From an archaeon (GTDB lineage Archaea; Hydrothermarchaeota; Hydrothermarchaeia; JALTZZ01; JALUTC01), in contig JALTZH010000108.1 in assembly GCA_027051265.1 (NCBI GenBank), positions 1-15,754 of the forward strand: a stretch of 15,754 nt of DNA, given 5' to 3'. This document shows positions 7,886-14,037 of the stretch, piece after piece (position 1 is the first letter of the stretch; every line of letters begins with the position of its first letter). Position numbers and translations under genes: made by a program. The notes below the pieces were generated by a model that was not told the DNA's origin, made no database searches, and saw only the letters and a list, made by a program, of their open reading frames with translations.

Positions 7886-7900
7886 GCATATATATAAATA
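7886..7900 (-). promoter_or_regulatory. TATA box of the second archaellin
   Basis: TATTTATATATATGC on the minus strand lies about 75 bp before the start codon. It implies a leader of roughly 50 nucleotides that contains the 9-bp inverted repeat. Confidence 0.5.
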
Positions 7901-7912
7901 CCTACAATCTAC

Positions 7913-7932
7913 AGGCATAAAAAAATAAAAAA
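7913..7932 (-). terminator. T-tract terminator of the first archaellin
   Basis: Fifteen bases after the stop codon the minus strand has two T runs followed by ATGCCT, nearly the same block as at 7136-7155. It probably ends transcription of the first archaellin gene before the promoter of the second. Confidence 0.55.
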
Positions 7933-7946
7933 TTAAAGTTTTAGGA

Positions 7947-8606
7947 TTATTGCAATTGTACTCTTTCTTCAGTAAATAGTACTGGGGTAACGAAGTCAAT
8001 TACACCAGGTGCTCCGAATTCAGGTCTTACAAACCCTGTTACATGTGTCCTTGGCGTTAATCCACCGAACAATCCATCTACGTTAACCGTTAAAGCTACT
8101 CTGTCTCCTCTAGTTAATATAGGTGTAGAGCTTGTTATACTATTATCGGTATCCTGTAATACTATTATACCGAAGTAGTTTGATGTTACATTTACACAAT
8201 TTGTACCTTCACCTGGCCATGCATCAACAGTAGTTCCATCGAAGAGGTCGTTGTAACTTTTACTAGATGCAAAACAACTTGAATTGTATTCGAGTTCAGC
8301 TTGCTTCTTAGAATCTGAGATTGTTACTTTCGTAGTACCTAAATCAATTGGTATTGAACCTGCATTTGGTTCAACTATTATAGCTAGTTTAATTACTTCC
8401 TGAGGTGATGCTGAAATATTTACAGCACCATATACAGCAATTACTTTTAATCCCGTAGATACTTCCTCTGTTGTAGTCTTTCCAGTTAACATTGCCTTCT
8501 GTTGTAAGAAGCTAGAGGTTTGTATTAATACACTAGATGCAACTGCTGCAATCAATACCATTGCTATGAATACTATCAGTGTTCCTATACCTATAGCACC
8601 TTTCAT
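7947..8606 (-). CDS. flaB: Archaellin (archaeal flagellin), first in transcription order
   Basis: This archaellum filament subunit has 219 residues from ATG 8606. An ATG two codons earlier (8612) is possible, but the Shine-Dalgarno GGTGAT (8616-8611) overlaps it and is well placed for 8606. The chosen start also gives the same MKG signal peptide as the sister genes, followed by [20 protein letters not shown]. Cys111 and Cys137 correspond to the cysteine pair of the other copies. Sequons include NIS, NSS and NVT. The C-terminus [20 protein letters not shown] is identical to that of the third archaellin. The gene is divergent from the radical SAM gene, with a repeat-rich region of 136 bp between the start codons. 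It is the first of three separately terminated archaellin units; no arlC-arlJ genes follow them here. Confidence 0.95.
   Translation of the reverse strand: MKGAIGIGTLIVFIAMVLIAAVASSVLIQTSSFLQQKAMLTGKTTTEEVSTGLKVIAVYGAVNISASPQEVIKLAIIVEPNAGSIPIDLGTTKVTISDSKKQAELEYNSSCFASSKSYNDLFDGTTVDAWPGEGTNCVNVTSNYFGIIVLQDTDNSITSSTPILTRGDRVALTVNVDGLFGGLTPRTHVTGFVRPEFGAPGVIDFVTPVLFTEERVQLQ
7996..8045. repeat. 50-bp tract shared by archaellins 1 and 3
   Basis: This is the partner of 6404-6453, identical over 50 bp in the 3' part of the first archaellin gene. Confidence 0.9.
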
Positions 8607-8610
8607 TTGC

Positions 8611-8616
8611 AATCAC
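8611..8616 (-). promoter_or_regulatory. RBS deciding the start of the first archaellin
   Basis: GGTGAT on the minus strand is complementary to the archaeal 16S 3' end and lies four bases before ATG 8606. It overlaps the alternative ATG at 8612, so 8606 is favoured. Confidence 0.6.
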
Positions 8617-8626
8617 CGATTTAAAA

Positions 8627-8668
8627 TTTAGTATATCATCTAAGATGATTTTACTTGTATATACTAAA
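8627..8668. repeat. Nested inverted repeats upstream of the first archaellin
   Basis: TTTAGTATAT (8627-8636) and ATATACTAAA (8659-8668) are perfect 10-bp inverted arms with a 22-bp spacer. Inside them ATCATC and GATGAT (8635-8649) form a second inverted repeat. The spacing suits a dimeric regulator or a leader hairpin between the divergent archaellin and radical SAM genes. Confidence 0.6.
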
Positions 8669-8690
8669 CCATAGATAAAAATAATGGTTT
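8666..8690. repeat. Adjacent 7-bp inverted repeat with TATA-like centre
   Basis: AAACCAT (8666-8672) and ATGGTTT (8684-8690) are perfect inverted arms. The 11-bp spacer plus flanks reads TTATTTTTATCTAT on the minus strand, a possible TATA box for the first archaellin about 70-80 bp before its start, as in the sister genes. Confidence 0.45.
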
Positions 8691-8712
8691 ATGTATCTAT
8701 AACTGTATATGG
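8688..8712 (+). promoter_or_regulatory. Possible promoter of the radical SAM gene
   Basis: TATA-like sequences on the plus strand (TTTATGTATC at 8688-8697 and TGTATATGG at 8705-8712) lie 30-55 bp before ATG 8743. No Shine-Dalgarno is visible before that start, so a short or absent leader is likely. Which TATA sequence is used is uncertain. Confidence 0.3.
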
Positions 8713-8742
8713 TTGCTTACGTTCAAACTTTTTTTATGTTAT

Positions 8743-10302
8743 ATGCAAGAAATAAAACTTTTAAATAAGAGAGAAAAATTCATATCAGATACAAAATCGT
8801 TATGTCCTGAATGTCTTAAGATAATAGATGCAACAATTTTTGAAAAGGATGGAAAAGTATGGATTAGAAAGATTTGCAACGAACATGGAGAGTTTGAAGA
8901 TTTATATTGGGGTGATTATAATTTATACCTGAAAGCAAAGAGATTTGCTCATGATGGCGATGGTATATATAATCCTCAGGTAACATATGATAGAATAAGA
9001 TGTCCATTTAGCTGTGGATTATGTAAAAATCATCTTTCACATCCAGCGTTGATAAACATCGTCGTAACCAACAGATGTAATCTTTCATGCTGGTATTGTT
9101 TCTTCTATTCAGAAAGAGCTGGATATATATATGAACCTAGTTTGGAACAGATAAAGTTTATGCTTGAAGCTGGTAAGAGGATAAAACCTATACCACCCAA
9201 TGCTGTTCAGCTTACAGGTGGTGAACCAACTCTTAGAGATGATTTACTTGAAATAATTAGAATAGCTAAGGAAATTGGTTACGAACATGTTCAACTAAAT
9301 ACAAATGGTATAAAATTAGCTTTGGATGAAAAATTTGCAAAAGATGTTAGAAAAGCTGGTGTCAATACAGTATATCTAAGTTTTGATGGTACTTCAAAGA
9401 AAACAAACCCAAAAAATTTTCCAGAGATACCAAAAATTATCGAAAATTGTAGAAAAGCGGATCTAGGAATTGTTTTGGTACCAACTGTTATAAATAATGT
9501 AAACGATAACGAGGTTTGGAATATAATACAATTTGCCGCAAAAAACATAGATGTTGTCCGTGGTGTGAATTTTCAACCCGTATCATTAGTAGGTAGGATG
9601 CCAAAAGAAGAAAGAATGAAGTATAGAATTACAATACCTGATGTTATCAAGAGAATTGAAGAGCAAAGTAACGGCATCGTAACTAGAGACGATTTTTATC
9701 CTGTACCATATGCTTCATGTATTACGCACGTTGTTGAAGCTTTAACAGGTAAAAGATTTTATGAATTGACAAACCACTTTGCATGCGGGATGGCAACCTA
9801 TTTGTATGTGGAAGACGGAAAAATAATACCAATAACGAAATTCATAGATGTTGAAGGATTGTATGAATATTTTAATGAAATTTCTCAGGAAATCATATCC
9901 GGTAAGAAAAATAAATACGTTGCAATTTTACAAATGCTATTCAAGTTAAACAGCTTTATCGATAAAAAATACAAACCTAAAACTTTTAACATAAAGAAAC
10001 TTCTGTTTAATGTAATAGTTAGACATGACTACGAAGCATTAGGACAATTCCATAGAAGACTATTATTCATTGGAATGATGCATTTCATGGATTTATACAA
10101 CTATGATATTGAACGTGTTAAGAGATGTAACATTCTCTATGCTCTACCGGATGGTAGGTTTATTCCTTTCTGTGCGTTCAACGTTATTCCAGAATTGTAT
10201 AGGGATAATGTTCAGAAAAGATTTTCAATAAGTATTGAAGAGTGGGAAAAAAGAACGGGAAGAAAATTGATACAAGATTTTTATAGAAGAATCGAGAAAT
10301 GA
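8743..10302 (+). CDS. tes: Radical SAM protein, tetraether lipid synthase (Tes/MJ0619) family
   Basis: This is probably the enzyme that joins the two phytanyl chains of archaeol lipids into tetraether (GDGT) lipids. The protein has 519 residues, close to the M. jannaschii homologue MJ0619. An N-terminal rubredoxin-like site is suggested by CPEC (21-24), Cys45 and HGEF. A second Cys set is CPFSCGLC (87-94). The radical SAM motif is CNLSCWYC (112-119), with SAM-binding GGEP (159-162) and a SFDG strand (213-216). A C-terminal cysteine set (326, 348, 462, 477) could bind another cluster. ATG 8743 is chosen because the upstream TTG (8713) adds ten residues with no family match and no ribosome-binding site. 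MJ0619 was earlier proposed to methylate a methanopterin precursor, so that older label may appear in databases. The exact substrate cannot be proven here. Confidence 0.8.
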   Translation: MQEIKLLNKREKFISDTKSLCPECLKIIDATIFEKDGKVWIRKICNEHGEFEDLYWGDYNLYLKAKRFAHDGDGIYNPQVTYDRIRCPFSCGLCKNHLSHPALINIVVTNRCNLSCWYCFFYSERAGYIYEPSLEQIKFMLEAGKRIKPIPPNAVQLTGGEPTLRDDLLEIIRIAKEIGYEHVQLNTNGIKLALDEKFAKDVRKAGVNTVYLSFDGTSKKTNPKNFPEIPKIIENCRKADLGIVLVPTVINNVNDNEVWNIIQFAAKNIDVVRGVNFQPVSLVGRMPKEERMKYRITIPDVIKRIEEQSNGIVTRDDFYPVPYASCITHVVEALTGKRFYELTNHFACGMATYLYVEDGKIIPITKFIDVEGLYEYFNEISQEIISGKKNKYVAILQMLFKLNSFIDKKYKPKTFNIKKLLFNVIVRHDYEALGQFHRRLLFIGMMHFMDLYNYDIERVKRCNILYALPDGRFIPFCAFNVIPELYRDNVQKRFSISIEEWEKRTGRKLIQDFYRRIEK

Positions 10303-10317
10303 TTTTGTACAGAAGTT

Positions 10318-10348
10318 CTATTCTTTTTCTTTTTTTGTATTACTTTTG
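10318..10348 (+). terminator. T-rich terminator after the radical SAM gene
   Basis: Runs of T (TTCTTTTTCTTTTTTTG and following) begin about 16 bases after the stop codon. They lie in the 50-bp convergent gap to the next gene and fit an archaeal intrinsic terminator for the plus strand. Confidence 0.6.
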
Positions 10349-10352
10349 AATT

Positions 10353-11324
10353 TTAAGGTTTCCATTCTGGTACTTTTTCTAAGGTTTTTTCATCGATTGC
10401 AACAGGATAGAAAAGTTGTTTACCAATTCCTTTTTTAACTTTTTTTGTATTTGGATCTATTATGTACTTTCTACCATAATCGTATATTATTCTCTGACCT
10501 TCTGGACCTGTTATAAAGGCTACATACAACATTGCAACCTCATAATTTATATCTGGATGTTTACTAGGATTCACAACCATTACATGATATGGATTGAACA
10601 ACTCTTTGCCACCAGAGAATAATATATCCAGATTGTTAAGTTTATCTTTCAAGGCCAAATACGTTCCAATATCTGCAAGAGTATATGCTTTTAATTCATT
10701 TGCCATTATTAATGTCTCAGCCATTCCTTTACCTATGCTTTTATACCACGTCCCTTTTGGTTTTATTTTTAAATTTTCCCAAATGCTTAATTCTTTCAAG
10801 TGCGTTCCCGATTGATCTCCCCTAGAAATAAATATAGCTTTACCATTTTCACCAGCTTTTGCTATGAGTTTAAATGCTTCAGAAGCCGATTTGGCAACTC
10901 TAATGTTTGCTGGATCATCTTTAGGACCAACTATAATGAAATAGTTGTACATTACGTATCTTCTGTTAACATAAGAACCAATTTCTCTATATACGTGTTC
11001 AGCATCTTTTTTTAGTTTATAATATTCGACTTCCTTTTTTGGTGCATGAACAATTACCAAATCTGCATCTCCCAAACTAGCTATCTTTAAAGCTTTTCCC
11101 GTCCCAACGCATATCAGTTTTATTTTCACGCCATATTTTTCTTCAAATTTTTTATTCAAAGCATCAGCTAATCCCGTTGCACAAAAGCTTGTAGTAGTTG
11201 CAATTATAAGCTCTTTATCTTTAAACATTGTTGTCATTGTTTCATTTTTTTCTATTTCAATGGTCTTTTGAGTACATGCAGCGAGAAGAATTATCAAAAA
11301 TATTACAAATAAATAGCCTCTCAT
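10353..11324 (-). CDS. tupA: TupA-like tungstate/molybdate-binding lipoprotein
   Basis: This is the substrate-binding component of an ABC transporter for an oxyanion, most likely tungstate. The protein has 323 residues. A short hydrophobic signal ends in the lipobox LAAC (Cys17), so it should be lipid-anchored on the cell surface. Family features are IIATTTSFCATGL (40-52), with the anion-binding TTTS, then VGTGKALKIASLGDADLVIVH, VMYNYFIIVGPKDDPANI, the SRGDQSGTH stretch and a C-terminal TGPEGQRIIYDYGR. The residues after TTTS are usually polar (T-R-D-S); here they are F-C-A-T, with Cys48 in the loop. No permease or ATPase gene lies beside it in the window, so its transporter partners must be elsewhere. 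A TATA box about 26 bp upstream indicates a leaderless mRNA. Molybdate, sulfate or phosphate are less likely ligands. Confidence 0.8.
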   Translation of the reverse strand: MRGYLFVIFLIILLAACTQKTIEIEKNETMTTMFKDKELIIATTTSFCATGLADALNKKFEEKYGVKIKLICVGTGKALKIASLGDADLVIVHAPKKEVEYYKLKKDAEHVYREIGSYVNRRYVMYNYFIIVGPKDDPANIRVAKSASEAFKLIAKAGENGKAIFISRGDQSGTHLKELSIWENLKIKPKGTWYKSIGKGMAETLIMANELKAYTLADIGTYLALKDKLNNLDILFSGGKELFNPYHVMVVNPSKHPDINYEVAMLYVAFITGPEGQRIIYDYGRKYIIDPNTKKVKKGIGKQLFYPVAIDEKTLEKVPEWKP

Positions 11325-11344
11325 ACAGGTTTGTTTATTGTAAT

Positions 11345-11360
11345 GATATTTAAACTTAAG
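11345..11360 (-). promoter_or_regulatory. TATA box of the TupA-like gene
   Basis: CTTAAGTTTAAATATC on the minus strand is centred about 26 bp before ATG 11324. That spacing predicts transcription starting at or next to the start codon. Confidence 0.5.
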
Positions 11361-11396
11361 TAAAGAAAGGTAAGTTAATCCGATTATTCTTATTTT

Positions 11397-11448
11397 TCAG
11401 ACTTGCTACTTCTCATCATAATTTTCAGGATGAGCTGGGTTTCATCAT
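11397..11448 (-). ncRNA. C/D box sRNA with two guides
   Basis: On the minus strand all four boxes occur in order with canonical spacing. Box C is ATGATGA (11448-11442), followed by a 13-nt guide. Box D' is CTGA (11428-11425), then a 5-nt spacer. Box C' is ATGATGA (11419-11413), followed by a 12-nt guide. Box D is CTGA (11400-11397). Such RNAs direct ribose 2'-O-methylation by fibrillarin, Nop5 and L7Ae. The D' guide AACCCAGCTCATC is complementary to the conserved 23S stretch UGAGCUGGGUU in the peptidyl-transferase region, as recalled. By the fifth-base rule the target would be the A that I map to E. coli A2577. The D guide GAAGTAGCAAGT has no target I recognise. A TATA-like AAAATATATG lies about 20 bp upstream. 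The boxes are certain; expression is inferred. Confidence 0.85.
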
Positions 11449-11463
11449 TAATCATTATAAACA

Positions 11464-11473
11464 TATATTTTAT
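11464..11473 (-). promoter_or_regulatory. Possible TATA box of the C/D box sRNA
   Basis: AAAATATATG on the minus strand, preceded by GGAT, lies so that transcription would begin a few bases before box C. The spacing fits an independent short RNA gene, but A/T-rich stretches are common here. Confidence 0.35.
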
Positions 11474-11678
11474 CCTAACGTTAAAAAGCAAAATCTCTTT
11501 AACTTATCATTCCGTAGTTATTCATACATTACGTTTCAGTATGGACTCTCCTTTTAGTATATCATTTATATCGATTCAGAAAAATTTTCGTATAAATTAT
11601 AACTAAGCATTGTTTATTAAATTATTCTTTATTTATTAGATTCACAAATATTAACACATCCTCATGAATTATACAATA
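11474..11678. other. Gap without a recognised gene
   Basis: Together with 11325-11473 this forms the longest gene-free stretch of the window, about 354 bp. The left part holds the TupA promoter and the C/D box sRNA. In the remaining 205 bp I see no gene or clear structure, only A/T-rich sequence after the winged-helix gene. Confidence 0.6.
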
Positions 11679-12578
11679 TTAAAAGTTAATATATATTTTA
11701 TTTCTATTACCAATTCTTCTCTTCTTTATTAATCCCCGTTTTTCAAGTTCGGATAAGATTTTACTAACTTTAGCCTTAGAAAAATTTGTAATCTCTTCAA
11801 TTTTTTTCTGTTCAATACCGTTTTTTCTCATAATGATTTTTAGCACATATATTTCATCATCTCTAAGTCCTTTTGTTACTCTTTCAAATCGTATTTTTCT
11901 CAAATAATATCTTAATACAAATATAACTGTAAGAATTAGCAAAGTAAGTATAACAATATGATTATAGTTAGTGATTCTTTTTTCTGGTTGAATTGTAACC
12001 TTTTCAACATATGTTAAAAACAACGCTACCTTAAATAACCCTCTACGATTTTTAAATTCGATCACATAATAATTATCTCCCAGTTTTATATCGGAATAAG
12101 GTATGATATCAAGGAGATTGTATTTCTTTGATACAAATATTCGCATGGTATAATTTATAACATTTGCCTGAACAATATCCGATATTATTACAGTGTAGTG
12201 CTTAGATATCGTATTATTTTCTGTTTTAGTAAATGTTATGTATGAAATGTTTTCAAAAACATATTTTACTCTTGCATAACTTATATTTTTAGGAAAGAAA
12301 ATCGTTATGTATCTCAAATTTCCTTCCCTTTTAACGATATAAAACAATTCGTTGTTATCTTCATCAAGTATTTTCAAAGAATCATATGAGTCTTGGAAAA
12401 CATAGGTAAATCTATCAAACAATTTATTTGAAGCAATTGTTATATATATTTCCTTCAATAATTTATCATCATAAAAATATATATGTGAAGTGTAATCTAA
12501 AATTTCGATACTCCATACATTTTCCAGAACTAATGTTATAAAAAGAAACAAAATTATGAAACACAACTTTTTTCTCAT
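11679..12578 (-). CDS. Membrane-anchored winged-helix regulator-like protein
   Basis: I do not recognise a named family for the full protein of 299 residues. The N-terminus is a signal peptide or membrane anchor (about 4-23). It is followed by a strand-rich domain of about 180 residues that should lie outside the membrane and carries several N-x-S/T sequons (NIS, NNT, NYT). A transmembrane helix follows (about 207-224, HIVILTLLILTVIFVLRY). The C-terminal cytoplasmic domain (about 236-299) is a MarR/IclR-like winged helix, with recognition helix around KAKVSKILSELEKRGLIKK and a basic wing RRIGNRNKIYI. The layout suggests an outside signal passed to a DNA-binding domain. The gene is divergent from trpS with 39 bp between start codons, so the two promoters overlap and both mRNAs should have almost no leader. 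Target genes are unknown. Confidence 0.75.
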   Translation of the reverse strand: MRKKLCFIILFLFITLVLENVWSIEILDYTSHIYFYDDKLLKEIYITIASNKLFDRFTYVFQDSYDSLKILDEDNNELFYIVKREGNLRYITIFFPKNISYARVKYVFENISYITFTKTENNTISKHYTVIISDIVQANVINYTMRIFVSKKYNLLDIIPYSDIKLGDNYYVIEFKNRRGLFKVALFLTYVEKVTIQPEKRITNYNHIVILTLLILTVIFVLRYYLRKIRFERVTKGLRDDEIYVLKIIMRKNGIEQKKIEEITNFSKAKVSKILSELEKRGLIKKRRIGNRNKIYINF

Positions 12579-12617
12579 TTTATTATTATTAATATTTACT
12601 TCTTAATTCTTTTTAAT

Positions 12618-13733
12618 ATGGAAGAATTCGTAGTAACTCCATGGGAAGTTCGAGGTAAAATAAATTACGATAAACTCGTTAAAAATTTTGGTACAAAATA
12701 TATTGATGAGAGTCTTTTACAGAAAATTAAAAAACTGACTGGAGATCTACATTTCTTGCTGAGAAGGAAGATATTTTATTCGCATAGAGATTTAGATAAG
12801 TTATTAAACGATTATGAGAGAGGTATTCCGTTCTATTTATATACGGGTCGTGGGCCATCGGGTCATGTTCATCTTGGTCACTTAATACCATGGATTTTAA
12901 CAAAATGGTTGCAGGATAGGTTTAACGTTAAGCTACTCTTCCAAATAACCGATGATGAAAAATTTTTGTTTAAAAAAACCCTCTCACTTGAGGATGCTTT
13001 AAATTATGCATACGATAACATACTTGATATTATAGCTTTGGGATTTGATCATAGAAAAACCGAGATATTTATTGATACTGAATATATAAAGAGTTTATAT
13101 AAAATTGCATTAAAAGTTGCAAAACATTTAACGTATTCAACGGTAAAAGCTGCGTTTGGTTTTGATTCGAGTTATAATATTGGTGCTATATTTTTCACAG
13201 CAATTCAATCAGCTCCGGCATTTATTGAGTATGAAAGAAATAAACGGTTAATAAATTGTCTTATACCATGTGCAATAGATCAAGATCCGCACTTTAGATT
13301 AACAAGAGATGTTGCAAAGGTTTTAAAATATCCGAAACCATGTTTAATACATAGTAAATTCTTCCCAAGTCTTTCAGGTTTGGATAAGATGTCAAGCTCT
13401 GAAGAAGTTTCATGTATTTATGTTACCGATGATGAAGAATTAGTAAGAAAAAAAATTTGGAAGGCAGTAACTGGAGGGCGTGGAACTGTTAAAGAGCAAC
13501 GGGAAAAGGGTGGTATTCCAAAAAATTGTTCTATATTTATGTATTACTACTATCTATTTGAGCCAGATGATAATAAATTAAGAGAAATCGAAAACAAATG
13601 TAAAAACGGAGAATTGTTGTGTGGAGATTGTAAGGAAGATTTAATCCTCAGAATAAACAAATTTTTAAAAGAACATAGAAAAAAAAGAGAGAAAGCAAAA
13701 GATTTAATTGATAAATATCTTGTACGTGATTAG
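12618..13733 (+). CDS. trpS: Tryptophanyl-tRNA synthetase (archaeal type)
   Basis: This class I enzyme charges tRNA-Trp with tryptophan in the cytoplasm. The protein has 371 residues, normal for archaeal and eukaryotic-type TrpRS and longer than the bacterial form. The HIGH-type motif is HVHLGH within GRGPSGHVHLGHLIPW (77-92). The KMSKS-type motif is KMSSS (257-261) after LSGLD. The conserved IPCAIDQDPHFRLTRDVA (216-233) and GGRGTVKEQREKGG (286-299) also fit. ATG 12618 is chosen because the family N-terminus VTPWEV follows directly and the gap to the divergent gene is only 39 bp. No Shine-Dalgarno is present, so a leaderless transcript is likely, from a TATA-like sequence near 12587-12596. 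The stop is one base before the next small gene. Confidence 0.96.
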   Translation: MEEFVVTPWEVRGKINYDKLVKNFGTKYIDESLLQKIKKLTGDLHFLLRRKIFYSHRDLDKLLNDYERGIPFYLYTGRGPSGHVHLGHLIPWILTKWLQDRFNVKLLFQITDDEKFLFKKTLSLEDALNYAYDNILDIIALGFDHRKTEIFIDTEYIKSLYKIALKVAKHLTYSTVKAAFGFDSSYNIGAIFFTAIQSAPAFIEYERNKRLINCLIPCAIDQDPHFRLTRDVAKVLKYPKPCLIHSKFFPSLSGLDKMSSSEEVSCIYVTDDEELVRKKIWKAVTGGRGTVKEQREKGGIPKNCSIFMYYYYLFEPDDNKLREIENKCKNGELLCGDCKEDLILRINKFLKEHRKKREKAKDLIDKYLVRD

Positions 13734-13734
13734 T

Positions 13735-13995
13735 ATGTTAAGCGATTGGAAGTTTAGCATGATACATATTCTTTATGGAATATTATTTGGAATTCTTTTC
13801 TTTATATATTTATCAAAGTACAAGTTTGGAATAATATTTATAGCGATGCTTGCATTTATTGCATCTTATCCTTTATTAATATTATTAAGAATGTATACAA
13901 AAACATATATAACATTTGGCTATTGGTTAAAGAATGGATATCTACATTTCCTACTAACATTACTATTGGTCTGGGTGATATTGTATAATCTTTAA
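13735..13995 (+). CDS. Small three-helix membrane protein of unknown function
   Basis: I do not recognise this 86-residue protein. Three hydrophobic segments are evident, at about residues 10-26 (IHILYGILFGILFFIYL), 31-51 (FGIIFIAMLAFIASYPLLILL) and 69-85 (LHFLLTLLLVWVILYN). A polar, tyrosine-containing loop (52-68) separates the second and third. The start ATG 13735 is one base after the trpS stop and is preceded by GTGAT, four bases away, which matches the archaeal 16S 3' end. A longer reading starting inside trpS at 13708 is less likely. The gene is probably co-transcribed with trpS, but no functional link to aminoacylation is evident. Confidence 0.65.
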   Translation: MLSDWKFSMIHILYGILFGILFFIYLSKYKFGIIFIAMLAFIASYPLLILLRMYTKTYITFGYWLKNGYLHFLLTLLLVWVILYNL

Positions 13996-14037
13996 TTATT
14001 ATAATGAACGTTTCAGGTATGAGAATTTATCCTTGCT

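Noticed and set aside
8713-8742. TTG start of the radical SAM gene ten codons upstream
   Set aside because: It adds a hydrophobic stretch with no family match and no ribosome-binding site; ATG 8743 fits the family N-terminus.
11536-11565. Possible second C/D box sRNA on the minus strand (ATGATAT and CTGA)
   Set aside because: The C box has two mismatches, the guide would be 19 nt, and no D' or C' pair fits.
11403-11606. Plus-strand reading frame of 67 residues in the gap upstream of the TupA-like gene
   Set aside because: It has no ribosome-binding site and no recognisable domain, and it lies opposite the clear C/D box sRNA.
13708-13734. Start of the small membrane protein inside trpS
   Set aside because: ATG 13735 has GTGAT at the right distance and avoids a 26-bp overlap.
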